Below, in pieces: positions 7,965-17,079 of a stretch of DNA of 52,370 nt. The stretch's first letter is position 1; every line of letters begins with the position of its first letter. The notes below the pieces were generated by a model. It did not search any database, had not been told where the DNA came from, and worked only from the letters and a program-made list of their open reading frames with translations. A program made the position numbers and the translations under genes. Source of the stretch: CAZYIW01 sp964647705 (GTDB lineage Bacteria; Pseudomonadota; Gammaproteobacteria; PS1; Pseudothioglobaceae); NCBI GenBank assembly GCA_964647705.1, contig CAZYIW010000005.1, positions 1 through 52,370 on the forward strand, read 5' to 3'.

Positions 7965-8333
7965 TCAGCCAAATCGTTGTTCTAGGTAAGCAATAATATC
8001 GGATGATTCATACATCCAAGTGACTTTATCGCTTTGTTGAATACGTAAACACGGTACTTTAACCTCGCCACCCCCTGCCAACAACTCTGCGCGATACTGA
8101 CCAGATTGAGCGTTACGTGTCTCAATTTTTAAGTTAAGTCGTTTGATGGCTCGTCGTGTTTTAATACAAAATGGGCAAGCGTAGAATTGGTAAAGCTTGA
8201 GTGATTTTGTCTCTTTATCAACGCTAGATTGCACCTGCTCTGAGCGTTTCATTTTTTTGGGCGAAAATACCCAATCAAAAAATACAATGACTCTGCCCAA
8301 ACCTTCTCTTAATGCTTTTAATATGATTTTCAT
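7965..8333 (-). CDS. Glutaredoxin-like thiol oxidoreductase
   Basis: A 122-residue protein whose residues 45-122 form a glutaredoxin/GST-N fold. The active site is CPFC (YACPFCIKTRR near residue 54), the cis-proline is in KVPCLRI, and the glutathione-site ESSDIIAYL helix is near the C-terminus. The N-terminal 40 residues form a basic extension with a short hydrophobic patch (VIVFFDWVF) that may anchor it to the membrane. Its start overlaps the folD stop by four bases, so it is co-translated. Substrate is unknown. Confidence 0.85.
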   Translation of the reverse strand: MKIILKALREGLGRVIVFFDWVFSPKKMKRSEQVQSSVDKETKSLKLYQFYACPFCIKTRRAIKRLNLKIETRNAQSGQYRAELLAGGGEVKVPCLRIQQSDKVTWMYESSDIIAYLEQRFG

Positions 8334-9163
8334 TCTCTGTTCTCAAATGCAATTAATGTATTTTCCAATAATGTTGCGATAGTCATAGGCCCTACACCTC
8401 CAGGCACTGGAGTGATATAACTCGCATTAGCCTTCGCTGAATCAAAATCCACATCACCTGCTAGCGATCCATCTTCTAGGCGATTGATGCCCACATCAAT
8501 GACTATTGCATTGGGCTTGATCCAATCACCTTGAATCATCTTTGCTCGACCAACTGCTGCTACCACAATATCTGCTTTTTTAACCTTATCGGGTAGATTT
8601 TTTGTTTTACTGTGGCAAATTGTAACGGTAGCATCAGCATTTAAAAGCTCAAACGCCATTGGCCTTCCAACAATATTTGAAGCACCAATTACAACTGCGT
8701 CCATGCCTTGTGGGTTAATACCTTCAGAAGCCAACATGGTCATCACACCTTTGGGTGTACAGGGGCGTAAAAGTGCTTTTTTTTGCATCAGTTTGCCGGC
8801 ATTTTCACTGTGGAAACCATCCACATCCTTTTTTGGACTAATGGCTTCAATAACCTGATTGGTATCAAGATGCTCAGGCAACGGTAATTGTACTAAGATG
8901 CCATCAATTAAATCGTTGTTGTTAAGACGATTTATTTCCGATAATAATTCCTCTTGGCTAATATTTGCTGGTTTTTCAATTTTTTCAGAATAGAAACCCA
9001 CCTCCCTACAAGCATTGTCTTTGTTACGCACATAGACTTGTGATGCTGGATCACTACCCACCAAAATCACAGCCAAGCCTGGTGGACGATTTAAGTCTTT
9101 GACTCTTTTGGCAATACTCTGCCTTAAGTTTTTGGCAATTAATTTACCATCTATAATCTTCAT
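8330..9163 (-). CDS. folD: Methylenetetrahydrofolate dehydrogenase/cyclohydrolase FolD
   Basis: FolD interconverts 5,10-methylene-, methenyl- and 10-formyl-tetrahydrofolate with NADP+. The 277-residue protein has the catalytic YVRNKDNACREVGF segment (Lys near residue 53), the QLPLPEHL loop near 94, the Rossmann motif VIGASNIVGRP near 158, and the family signature PGGVGPMT near the C-terminus. It overlaps kdsB and the glutaredoxin gene by four bases each. One-carbon units from metF and folD serve the same folate pool. Confidence 0.96.
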   Translation of the reverse strand: MKIIDGKLIAKNLRQSIAKRVKDLNRPPGLAVILVGSDPASQVYVRNKDNACREVGFYSEKIEKPANISQEELLSEINRLNNNDLIDGILVQLPLPEHLDTNQVIEAISPKKDVDGFHSENAGKLMQKKALLRPCTPKGVMTMLASEGINPQGMDAVVIGASNIVGRPMAFELLNADATVTICHSKTKNLPDKVKKADIVVAAVGRAKMIQGDWIKPNAIVIDVGINRLEDGSLAGDVDFDSAKANASYITPVPGGVGPMTIATLLENTLIAFENRE

Positions 9164-9897
9164 GATTTGCTCAACGCACTTCTTACTTTGTCTAAATCAT
9201 TTTGGGTATCAACACCAAAACCTATTGAGGCACATGCCTCGGCCACATGAATATTAAAGCCTTCACTCAGCACACTTAATTGCTCTAATTTTTCTGCCAA
9301 TTCAATATCTGAACTGTTTATTTGTAGATATTGTTTAACAAAGCCTGCTCGATAAGCATAGATACCAATATGCTTGAAACAGATATCAAGATCAGGTTCT
9401 CCATCTCTAAAGGCTGGTATAGGTGAGCGTGAAAAGTAAAGTGCTCTGCCTAATTTGTTAAACACCACCTTAACGCAGTTAGGGTCTAAATATTGTTCTT
9501 TGTCTTTGATCTTTTCACATAAAGTGGCCATCGGTAAATCACAAGCCACTAGATTGTTTGCTACTTGATCGATGACTTTGGGGCTAATCATTGGCTCATC
9601 ACCTTGCACATTAACAATCACCGTATCCTCACTGATTGAGAGCTTGTCGATCACCTCAGCAATACGTGAAGTTCCCGAATTGTGTTGTTGTTGAGTCATA
9701 CAAGTGGTCGCGCCAAATGCTTGGGCGGTGGTTTCAATACGTTCATCGTCTGTGGCAATAATAATTTGCTCAGCCTTGGAATGTGTTGCGTTTTCAAATG
9801 TGTGTTGAATCAGTGGTTTGCCATGAATATCTTTGAGTAGTTTAGCACTTAATCGTGACGAAGCGTAACGAGCGGGAATAACAACAACAAAGCTCAT
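9160..9897 (-). CDS. kdsB: CMP-KDO synthetase KdsB
   Basis: KdsB activates 3-deoxy-D-manno-octulosonate with CTP for the inner core of lipopolysaccharide. The 245-residue protein starts with the nucleotidyltransferase motif VVIPARYASSRL, has VNVQGDEPMI near residue 95 for metal binding, and HIGIYAYR near 180. The ATG at 9897 is preferred over TTG at 9900, because it overlaps the stop of the upstream Trm112-like gene as TGATG. The order lpxK, Trm112-like, kdsB resembles the enterobacterial lpxK-ycaR-kdsB arrangement. Confidence 0.95.
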   Translation of the reverse strand: MSFVVVIPARYASSRLSAKLLKDIHGKPLIQHTFENATHSKAEQIIIATDDERIETTAQAFGATTCMTQQQHNSGTSRIAEVIDKLSISEDTVIVNVQGDEPMISPKVIDQVANNLVACDLPMATLCEKIKDKEQYLDPNCVKVVFNKLGRALYFSRSPIPAFRDGEPDLDICFKHIGIYAYRAGFVKQYLQINSSDIELAEKLEQLSVLSEGFNIHVAEACASIGFGVDTQNDLDKVRSALSKS

Positions 9898-10070
9898 CAA
9901 CCTTCCTTAGAATCAATAGGCCTTGCCTCTTCCACCAAAAGCACAGGAATGCCATTTTCTATTGGATAAGCTAAGCCGCTTTCCTCACAAATTAATTCAT
10001 CCCCTACCTGTTTTAACGGTGCTTTACTTTTTGGACAAACCAATAGTTTGAGTAGCGCTTTATCAATCAT
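9897..10070 (-). CDS. Trm112/YcaR-family small protein
   Basis: A 57-residue protein beginning MIDKALLKLLVCPKSKAPL. This is the UPF0434/Trm112-like fold, with Cys12 in the VCPKS knuckle and Cys28 in ELICEES, and the typical end YPIENGIPVLLVEEARP. Only two cysteines are present, so a full four-cysteine zinc site is absent, as in many bacterial members. The start overlaps the lpxK stop (ATGA) and the stop overlaps the kdsB start. Its role is unknown, but it is consistently found with KDO/lipid A genes. Confidence 0.88.
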   Translation of the reverse strand: MIDKALLKLLVCPKSKAPLKQVGDELICEESGLAYPIENGIPVLLVEEARPIDSKEG

Positions 10071-11014
10071 AATTTGTTGTCTAATTTGGTTAGAAAATCC
10101 TCACTTAAGTCCGCTTCTACTTGCAGATACCACATCTTTTCTCTCGCGAATGCCCTACATTTTACACAATCCTTGGCGGTCATTATGATGGGAAAATCTT
10201 GTTCAAATTCTAAATCAGTAGCACTGTAGTGATAATGATCGCGAAAGCTGTGCGTGTGTGTTTCAATGCCGAGGGTCTTTAGCAAATCAAAAAAATGCTG
10301 TGGATGTCCAATCCCAGCCACAGCATGGCAGGTTTTGTCTTTGAAATAATTCAACGGTTTGGTTTTCCCAGTAGCCAGATTTATGAATTTTTTAGCCACC
10401 AGTGTTGATGTAATCTCACCGGCATGAAAACTTCCATTGTTGATTATAAAGTCAACACTTTTGAGTCTTGATATCGGCTCTCTTAATGGTCCTGCGGGAA
10501 GTAAAAAACCGTTTCCAAAGCGGGTTTTGCCATTGACAATTGAGATCTCAACGTCACGATCCATTGAATAGTGTTGCAAACCATCATCACTGATAATCAC
10601 ATCAACAGCATGTCTTTTTATTAAATGCTCTACTGCTTTTGCCCTGTTTTTATTAACCATCACGGCCACATCAGTTTCTAAGGCGATCAGTAGTGGCTCA
10701 TCACCAGATTCGATCGCGTGAGTGTTTTTTTCAACCAACAAACTGCCTGTCTTATGTTGACCACCATAGCCACGGGAAACCACTCCAACTTTTTTCCCCA
10801 ACTGTTTTAGGTGTTTCACCAATGCAATCACGATTGGGGTTTTACCACTACCGCCAAGGGTGATATTACCCACCACAATAACAGGTATGTCAAATTGATG
10901 TGTTTTTAAAAGACCGAATTGATAGGCCAAACGTCTGAGTTTAACCAAGCAATAAAATAAACTTGAGAGTGGTAATAACAGATAATTAAAAAACCCTCTT
11001 GTGTTAAGGTCCAT
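10067..11014 (-). CDS. lpxK: Tetraacyldisaccharide 4'-kinase LpxK
   Basis: LpxK phosphorylates the 4' position of the lipid A disaccharide at the inner face of the cytoplasmic membrane. The 315-residue protein has an N-terminal amphipathic/hydrophobic segment (residues 8-24), Walker A GNITLGGSGKTP at 49-60, VSRGYGG near 84 and the DDGLQHYSMDRD segment near 148. The ATG at 11014 is chosen over TTG at 11017. It is the first gene of the lpxK-trm112-kdsB-folD run. Confidence 0.94.
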   Translation of the reverse strand: MDLNTRGFFNYLLLPLSSLFYCLVKLRRLAYQFGLLKTHQFDIPVIVVGNITLGGSGKTPIVIALVKHLKQLGKKVGVVSRGYGGQHKTGSLLVEKNTHAIESGDEPLLIALETDVAVMVNKNRAKAVEHLIKRHAVDVIISDDGLQHYSMDRDVEISIVNGKTRFGNGFLLPAGPLREPISRLKSVDFIINNGSFHAGEITSTLVAKKFINLATGKTKPLNYFKDKTCHAVAGIGHPQHFFDLLKTLGIETHTHSFRDHYHYSATDLEFEQDFPIIMTAKDCVKCRAFAREKMWYLQVEADLSEDFLTKLDNKL

Positions 11015-11020
11015 CAATCT

Positions 11021-11452
11021 TTATTTATAACACTCGCTACTGGTGTCATACTTTTTTTCACTAAACCTGAGTACCCCGGCAGAGACAGCCAATACCAATA
11101 TTGAAACAACCATAATTAATAGATTAAACTTATCAGTATTTACCAACTCTTTCATATCAATGACCATAAATCGAGTAATAGCTGTAACAGCAATAAATAT
11201 TAGAAAAATCACTGGCAATCTGTGAGTTTTGAAATAAATACCAGTCATGGCACCCAATTCTAAATAGATAAATAAAAGCAAAATATCTTTAAGTGAGGCG
11301 AAACCGGATTCTTGTTGCATAATAATCAAATACTCACTGATTGCAGACCAAACAATAGTTGCACCAATTACAAACAAACCGACAACATGAAATGTTTCAA
11401 TTAAAAAATCACCCAGTTGGTCAATCTTGTCTTTCATTTTCACATTAGCCAT
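11021..11452 (-). CDS. PsiE-family membrane protein
   Basis: A 143-residue protein with four predicted membrane helices (about residues 17-42, 55-70, 78-97 and 108-128). It resembles the phosphate-starvation-inducible PsiE family, including the LLLFIYLELGAM helix and the HRLPV loop between helices 2 and 3. Function is unknown. The ribosome-binding site is strong (AGGGGAGAG). It lies six bases before lpxK on the same strand and is divergent from lolC with a 52-base gap. Confidence 0.8.
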   Translation of the reverse strand: MANVKMKDKIDQLGDFLIETFHVVGLFVIGATIVWSAISEYLIIMQQESGFASLKDILLLFIYLELGAMTGIYFKTHRLPVIFLIFIAVTAITRFMVIDMKELVNTDKFNLLIMVVSILVLAVSAGVLRFSEKKYDTSSECYK

Positions 11453-11504
11453 ACTCTCCCCTTTTCTACTTTTAAAGTGCTAATTATGACAAAATATCAC
11501 CACC

Positions 11505-12740
11505 ATGAGTGTTGAATTTAAAATTTCTAATCAATATTTGCGTTCTAATCGTAAAAAGGGCTTTGTCTCCTTTATCTCTGGTGTTTCAATGGTGGGGCTT
11601 ATCCTAGGGGTAATGACACTGATTACTGTGCTTTCTGTCATGAATGGCTTCCACCAAGAACTCAGAGAAAGAGTGTTAAACGCAATCTCTCACGTTACCA
11701 TCAGCGAATATGACGGCCATCTGAAAAATTGGCCATCAGTACGCAACAAAATTGTTGAAGCCCCGAGAGTTGTTGACGCTTCTCCTTATATTGAAGATTA
11801 TGCGCTACTCAATGCCAATGGCCAAGCGCAAGGTATTAGTATCAGGGGTGTATTACCCAATCTAGAAAAAAACACTTCCATACTTCTTGATAATATTAAA
11901 CGCGGTGTATTAGATCTCTCCGGTGCTAATATTTTGCTTGGCTCTGGGTTAGCCAGTCGTCTTGGGGTGAATGTTGGCGACAAAATAATATTACTAACTC
12001 CAACGCTTACAAGCAATATTATGGGTATACAGCCCCGTTTTAAACGATTTACTGTTGCTGGTATTTTTGATGCAGGTATGAATGAGTATGACAACAATCT
12101 TGCTTTTATCCACCTTCAACAAGCACAAAAGCTCTATGGTATGAAGGATAAAGTCTCCGGTATACGCTTAAAAGTTGACGACCTATTCGACTCCAAACAA
12201 ATCGCTCAAACGGTGGTAAAAAAATTAGGCATTGAGCACTACTACAGCGTTGATTGGATGCAAAGAAAATCCAACTTTATCAAAGCATTACAACTTGAAA
12301 AACAAATGATTGGTGTGGTGTTATCGCTCATCATTGCCGTTGCCATATTCAATATTGCATCAATGATGGTGATGGTGGTCACTGACAAACGCAGAGACAT
12401 TGCCATTCTTAGAACCATGGGCATGACACCAAAACGTATCGTGAAGATTTTTTTCTATCAAGGCGTCACCATTGGTTTGATTGGCATTTTTATAGGCACA
12501 ATACTTGGGGTATTGTTGTCACTCAATATTGAATCGGTAATCGGTGGTATTGAATCGCTGCTGGGTTTTCAATTCTTCCCTCAAGATGTGTTCTACATCA
12601 ACCGTTTTCCCTCTGATATTCATCTAAGTGATATTATTCTTGTCGTGTCGAGCGCCTTTGTTTTGGTTGTGTTGGCATCTATTTATCCTGCAAGACGTGC
12701 TGGAAAAATACAAATTGCCAAAGTATTGAGTTATGAATAG
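11505..12740 (+). CDS. Lipoprotein-releasing ABC transporter permease (LolC/E type)
   Basis: This is the membrane subunit of the Lol exporter, which extracts outer-membrane lipoproteins from the inner membrane and hands them to LolA. The 411-residue protein has one N-terminal membrane helix (about 22-48), a large periplasmic domain (about 50-265) and three C-terminal helices. The MacB/FtsX-type stretch TDKRRDIAILRTMGMTP lies near residue 293. Only one permease gene accompanies lolD here, so the transporter may be a LolF-type homodimer rather than LolC-LolE. It overlaps lolD by eight bases. Confidence 0.92.
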   Translation: MSVEFKISNQYLRSNRKKGFVSFISGVSMVGLILGVMTLITVLSVMNGFHQELRERVLNAISHVTISEYDGHLKNWPSVRNKIVEAPRVVDASPYIEDYALLNANGQAQGISIRGVLPNLEKNTSILLDNIKRGVLDLSGANILLGSGLASRLGVNVGDKIILLTPTLTSNIMGIQPRFKRFTVAGIFDAGMNEYDNNLAFIHLQQAQKLYGMKDKVSGIRLKVDDLFDSKQIAQTVVKKLGIEHYYSVDWMQRKSNFIKALQLEKQMIGVVLSLIIAVAIFNIASMMVMVVTDKRRDIAILRTMGMTPKRIVKIFFYQGVTIGLIGIFIGTILGVLLSLNIESVIGGIESLLGFQFFPQDVFYINRFPSDIHLSDIILVVSSAFVLVVLASIYPARRAGKIQIAKVLSYE

Positions 12741-13410
12741 TATTATCCAATGTGAAAATCTGAGCTATAGTTATGATGATGGCAATCATCAAACTTGTGT
12801 TATTAATGGTTTAAATCTAAGCGTTAATAAAGGGGAATCAATTGCCATTCTAGGTCAGTCTGGCTCTGGGAAATCCACTTTGTTAAATCTGATCGGTGGC
12901 ATGGATCAGCCCACACAAGGGACGGTTTTCATCAACGGCATAAACTTCACGTCTTTGGACGAACAAAGCGTAACTGAAATACGCTCACAAAACCTTGGAT
13001 TTATATACCAATTTCATCATCTGCTTAAAGACTTCAGTGCGCTGGATAATGTTGCCATGCCTTTGTTGATTAGCGGTGAACAAGAGACAAATGCACAAAA
13101 AAAAGCCACAGTGCTTTTAGATCAGATTGGATTAGGGCACCGAACTAAGCACCTCCCCTCCGAGCTCTCTGGTGGAGAACGTCAACGTGTGGCAATAGCG
13201 CGAGCACTGATTACTAAACCTCAATGTGTATTGGCTGATGAACCGACTGGTAACTTAGATGCCCAAAATGCCGAAGAAGCTCTAGAACTTATGCTCAGAC
13301 TAAACCAACAGCAAGATACTGCGCTCATAGTTGTAACACACGACAACAATGTTGCCAGCAAAATGAATCGAGTTTTGGTTTTAAAAAATGGCGTGCTTAA
13401 CGAATCTTAG
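12733..13410 (+). CDS. lolD: Lipoprotein-releasing ABC ATPase LolD
   Basis: This is the cytoplasmic ATPase of the Lol exporter. The 225-residue protein shows Walker A GQSGSGKST near residue 40, the Q-loop in GFIYQFHHLL, signature LSGGERQRVAIARAL near 146, Walker B VLADEPTGNLD near 167 and the H-loop VVTHD. The QFHHLLKDF stretch is typical of LolD. Its 3' end overlaps the convergent panD by 14 bases. Confidence 0.95.
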   Translation: MNSIIQCENLSYSYDDGNHQTCVINGLNLSVNKGESIAILGQSGSGKSTLLNLIGGMDQPTQGTVFINGINFTSLDEQSVTEIRSQNLGFIYQFHHLLKDFSALDNVAMPLLISGEQETNAQKKATVLLDQIGLGHRTKHLPSELSGGERQRVAIARALITKPQCVLADEPTGNLDAQNAEEALELMLRLNQQQDTALIVVTHDNNVASKMNRVLVLKNGVLNES

Positions 13411-13765
13411 AATCGGTTCTAGTTAAAGTGTTATTCTCGTCCACATAGCAAAGCTTGGGCACGAAATTTTTCAGCTCTTTTTCATCATATTGCCCATAGG
13501 CTACTATGATTAACAAATCGCCAACATTGGCCTGATGTGCTGCTGCACCATTGACTGACACCACACCACTATTGTCTTTACCACGTATGGCATAAGTGGT
13601 AAATCGATTACCATTATTGACATTATAAATCTGAATTTGTTCAAAACTGTCAATACCCGCTGCATCTAAGAGCACACCATCAATCTCACAAGAGCCTTCA
13701 TAGGCTAACTCACAAGCTGTGGTCGTAACACGGTGCAGTTTTGCTTTGAGAAAAGTGCGTTGCAT
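13397..13765 (-). CDS. panD: Aspartate 1-decarboxylase PanD
   Basis: PanD makes beta-alanine for pantothenate and coenzyme A. The 122-residue proenzyme has the self-cleavage site YEGS with Gly24-Ser25; Ser25 becomes the pyruvoyl cofactor. Catalytic Tyr and Arg lie in the GNRFTTYAIRG segment near residues 51-61. It lies 49 bases after oadB on the same strand and overlaps lolD convergently. Confidence 0.95.
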   Translation of the reverse strand: MQRTFLKAKLHRVTTTACELAYEGSCEIDGVLLDAAGIDSFEQIQIYNVNNGNRFTTYAIRGKDNSGVVSVNGAAAHQANVGDLLIIVAYGQYDEKELKNFVPKLCYVDENNTLTRTDSKIR

Positions 13766-13814
13766 ACTCTTATTTTACAAATATATTGGAGTTGATACCT
13801 GAAAAACCAACGAA

Positions 13815-14945
13815 CTAACCCAAAAACTGAATCATGATACCTGCAGCAATTGCAGAACCAATCACACCGGCAACATTTGGTCCCATTGCGTGCATCAATA
13901 AGAAGTTATGTGGATTAGACTCTAGCCCAACTTTATTTGAAACGCGCGCTGCCATCGGTACAGCTGAGACACCGGCAGAGCCAATCAGTGGGTTGATTTT
14001 CTTTTTGCTAAATAGATTCATAAGCTTGGCCATCAAAAGACCACTGGCTGTGCCAATGGCAAAAGCAACCATACCCAAAAGCAAAATACCCAGTGTTTCG
14101 GGCTGTAGAAACTTCTCAGCCATTAGTTTTGAACCGACTGCAAGTCCTAAAAATATGGTTACGATATTAATCAATGCATTTTGGGTGGTGTCACTCAAAC
14201 GATCAACAACGCCTGATTCTTTCATCAAATTACCAAAAGCAAACATACCAAGAAGGGGTGCAGCATCAGGCAGAAGTATTGCGACCAAAATTAATAACAT
14301 AATTGGGAAGATAATTTTCTCAGCCTGAGACACTTCTCTGAGTTGTACCATTTCAATCGCTCTTTCCTTTTTTGTAGTGAGTGCGCGCATAATTGGTGGT
14401 TGAATCAGTGGCACCAAAGCCATGTAAGAATAGGATGCTACTGCAATGGCACCCAAAAGATCTGGTGCTAATTTTGAGGCAACATAGATACTGGTTGGCC
14501 CATCTGCACCACCAATAATACCAATGGCCGCTGCATCTTGAATACTGAAATCAAACACACCAACTGCAGTCAATGCGACTGCACCTAATAAGGTGGCAAA
14601 AATACCAAATTGTGCCGCAGCACCTAGTAGCAAGGTTTTTGGATTGGCCAATAGTGGGCCAAAGTCTGTGAGTGCGCCCACACCCATAAAAATAATCAGT
14701 GGGAAAGCCCCAGATGCAATACCAATCTCGTAAAAGGTATACAAAATACCCCCATCAACGGCCAGATTAGCACCTGGAATATTACTAAGAATTGCACCAA
14801 AACCAATTGGTAAAAGTAGCAATGGTTCAAACTTTTTAACAATGGCTAAATAAAGTAAAAGCATACCAATTACAAGCATGAGAAACTGCCCCCATTGCAT
14901 TTGATACAAGCCTGTGTTAATCCACAATGTGTGTATTTGTTCCAT
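13815..14945 (-). CDS. oadB: Oxaloacetate decarboxylase beta subunit (Na+ pump)
   Basis: This is the membrane subunit that decarboxylates carboxybiotin and moves Na+ out of the cell. The 376-residue protein has about nine membrane helices. It has the conserved GAIGIIGGADGPTSIYV-type segment near residue 142 (here AAAIGIIGGADGPTS), which holds the sodium/proton-binding Asp, and the SAGVSAVPMAARVSN stretch near 325. It follows oadA after 12 bases. Confidence 0.94.
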   Translation of the reverse strand: MEQIHTLWINTGLYQMQWGQFLMLVIGMLLLYLAIVKKFEPLLLLPIGFGAILSNIPGANLAVDGGILYTFYEIGIASGAFPLIIFMGVGALTDFGPLLANPKTLLLGAAAQFGIFATLLGAVALTAVGVFDFSIQDAAAIGIIGGADGPTSIYVASKLAPDLLGAIAVASYSYMALVPLIQPPIMRALTTKKERAIEMVQLREVSQAEKIIFPIMLLILVAILLPDAAPLLGMFAFGNLMKESGVVDRLSDTTQNALINIVTIFLGLAVGSKLMAEKFLQPETLGILLLGMVAFAIGTASGLLMAKLMNLFSKKKINPLIGSAGVSAVPMAARVSNKVGLESNPHNFLLMHAMGPNVAGVIGSAIAAGIMIQFLG

Positions 14946-14957
14946 AAAGCGGTTTTA

Positions 14958-16793
14958 TTATCCTAATGTCAGTAGAGTTTGTCCAACTTGCACCGAGTCG
15001 CCTTCTTTGACTGAGATATCTACCACAACACCTGATTTGGCTGCTCTTACCTCGGTTTCCATTTTCATGGCTTCCAAGATGATTAATACATCTCCCTCAT
15101 TCACTTTTTGATGCTTATTCACCATCACTTTCCAGATGTTGCCAGACAATGGCGCACCAATCGCTTCTCCTGCAGCTGGTGTATTGGCGTCATCTACAAT
15201 TTCCTTAGGGCTTGGTTCGGGCACGGGTGTGGTATCAGATGCTGCTTTCATCGAAGTAACATCCCCACCTGCGGAGACCTCAACCGTATAAGAATTTCCT
15301 TTAAAGGAGACAGTATAAGTACCTTCTTTGGCATCCGGTTGAGTGCATGCTTCACGAGCCTCAGGAACGGGTTCAAAGAAATCAGGGTTGCTTTTGTTTT
15401 CTAAATAAGTAATACCAACTTGCGGGAATAATGCGTAAGTTAGCAAATCATCAACCTTGTCTTTTGACAATTTAATATCTTTTTGTGCAACTATCTTGTC
15501 AAACTCTTGCTCAAGAATATGCAACTCAGGTGCAATATTGTCAGCAGGTCTGCAAGTAATTGGCTTGGATCCTTCTAAAACCCTGTCTTGCAAAGCCTTA
15601 TCAACTGGCGCGGGTGTTGCGCCGTATTCCCCTTTTAGAACACCCGATGACTCTTTTGTAATGGTTTTATAACGCTCGCCTGTTAATACATTTAGCACAG
15701 ATTGCGTGCCCACTATCTGAGAGGTGGGTGTTACCAATGGAATATAACCTAAGTCCATACGAACACGAGGAATTTCGGCTAAAACTTCGTCCATCTTATC
15801 GGCAGCGTTTTGTTCTCTTAACTGATTCTCCATATTGGTCAACATACCACCAGGAACCTGTGCCAATAAAATCCTTGAATCTACGCCTTTTAGTGAACCT
15901 TCAAATTGAGCATATTTACATCGAACCGGTCTAAAGTAGGCATCAATTTCTTCTAACAGCTTCATGTCTAAACCGGTCTTTCTTTCACTGTGTTCAAGGA
16001 TTGACACGACCGAATTTGTGGCCGAATGCCCATAAGTCATACTCATTGAACCCATCGCCGTATCCACACGATCAACGCCTGCTTCAACAGCTTTGATAAT
16101 AGAGGCTGTAGAAAGGCCTGTTGTTGCGTGTGCGTGTAGTTGAATTGGGATATCAATGACCTCTTTGAGCTGTTTAACCAAATCATAAGCCACATAGGGT
16201 TGCAACAGTCCAGCCATATCTTTAATGCACAAAGAATGTGCGCCCATGTCTTCAATTTGTTTGGCCATATCAAGCCACATCTGCGTTGTATGAACGGGGC
16301 TGACTGTGTAAGAAATAGTGCCTTGGGCATGCTGACCCAGTTTGACTGCTTGTTCAGTTGCAGTCTTTAAATTACGTATATCATTCATGGCATCGAAAAT
16401 GCGGAAAATGCTTACACCATTATCAGCACATCGATCTACAAATTTACGAACCACATCATCACTATAGTGTCGATAACCCAAAAGATTTTGACCACGCAAT
16501 AACATTTGTTGTGGTGTATTTGGCATGACTTTTTTAATCTCTCGGATTCTATCCCACGGATCTTCACCCAAATAGCGAATACAAGAATCAAAAGTTGCGC
16601 CACCCCAAGATTCCATTGACCAAAAACCAACCTTATCTAATTTATCCGCAATGGGTAGCATGTCGTCTATTCGCATGCGAGTTGCAAAAAGCGACTGATG
16701 TGCGTCTCTAAATACAAGTTCGGTCACGCCGACTTTCTTAGCTTTTGCTTTTTTATTGGTTTTATTTGTTATATTTTTTAAAAAGTTCAGCAT
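14958..16793 (-). CDS. oadA: Oxaloacetate decarboxylase alpha subunit
   Basis: This biotin-dependent carboxyltransferase removes CO2 from oxaloacetate to give pyruvate. The 611-residue protein has an N-terminal TIM barrel (residues 20-300) starting FRDAHQSLFATRMR, with the metal site LHAHATTGLS near 220. The conserved PycA/OadA domain follows, then a Pro/Ala-rich linker and a C-terminal biotinyl domain with LEAMKMETEV; Lys577 is the biotinylation site. It acts with oadG (upstream) and oadB (downstream). The same chemistry could run alongside the glyoxylate-shunt genes at 36.9-43.5 kb. Confidence 0.95.
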   Translation of the reverse strand: MLNFLKNITNKTNKKAKAKKVGVTELVFRDAHQSLFATRMRIDDMLPIADKLDKVGFWSMESWGGATFDSCIRYLGEDPWDRIREIKKVMPNTPQQMLLRGQNLLGYRHYSDDVVRKFVDRCADNGVSIFRIFDAMNDIRNLKTATEQAVKLGQHAQGTISYTVSPVHTTQMWLDMAKQIEDMGAHSLCIKDMAGLLQPYVAYDLVKQLKEVIDIPIQLHAHATTGLSTASIIKAVEAGVDRVDTAMGSMSMTYGHSATNSVVSILEHSERKTGLDMKLLEEIDAYFRPVRCKYAQFEGSLKGVDSRILLAQVPGGMLTNMENQLREQNAADKMDEVLAEIPRVRMDLGYIPLVTPTSQIVGTQSVLNVLTGERYKTITKESSGVLKGEYGATPAPVDKALQDRVLEGSKPITCRPADNIAPELHILEQEFDKIVAQKDIKLSKDKVDDLLTYALFPQVGITYLENKSNPDFFEPVPEAREACTQPDAKEGTYTVSFKGNSYTVEVSAGGDVTSMKAASDTTPVPEPSPKEIVDDANTPAAGEAIGAPLSGNIWKVMVNKHQKVNEGDVLIILEAMKMETEVRAAKSGVVVDISVKEGDSVQVGQTLLTLG

Positions 16794-16798
16794 AATGC

Positions 16799-17062
16799 TT
16801 ACGCTCCCCTATGCATCTTGATTGCCTGCTCAATCACAAATTTTGTTTCTTCGTCTAATTCATCCTTTAGGCTTAAATCGCCATCAGAGTCGTCACGATT
16901 GTGATCTTTTTGATTGATTTTTTGAATAACAGTCGACATAACTGTTGTAATCAACACCAGAACTGTTAAAAAAATAAATACGAAACCCATACCGAATAAG
17001 GTCAGTTCGGTTGCGCTAATACCTTGAGCAACTTCGGTTAAAACATTGGTTTGCTGTTCCAT
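16799..17062 (-). CDS. oadG: Oxaloacetate decarboxylase gamma subunit
   Basis: The small anchoring subunit joins OadA to OadB. The 87-residue protein has one membrane helix (about residues 20-45, LFGMGFVFIFLTVLVLITTV), then a charged cytoplasmic tail rich in Asp and Glu. It lacks the Pro-rich/His-rich end seen in some OadG. The oadG-oadA gap is five bases. Confidence 0.88.
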   Translation of the reverse strand: MEQQTNVLTEVAQGISATELTLFGMGFVFIFLTVLVLITTVMSTVIQKINQKDHNRDDSDGDLSLKDELDEETKFVIEQAIKMHRGA

Positions 17063-17079
17063 ATCTATATTTATTTACT

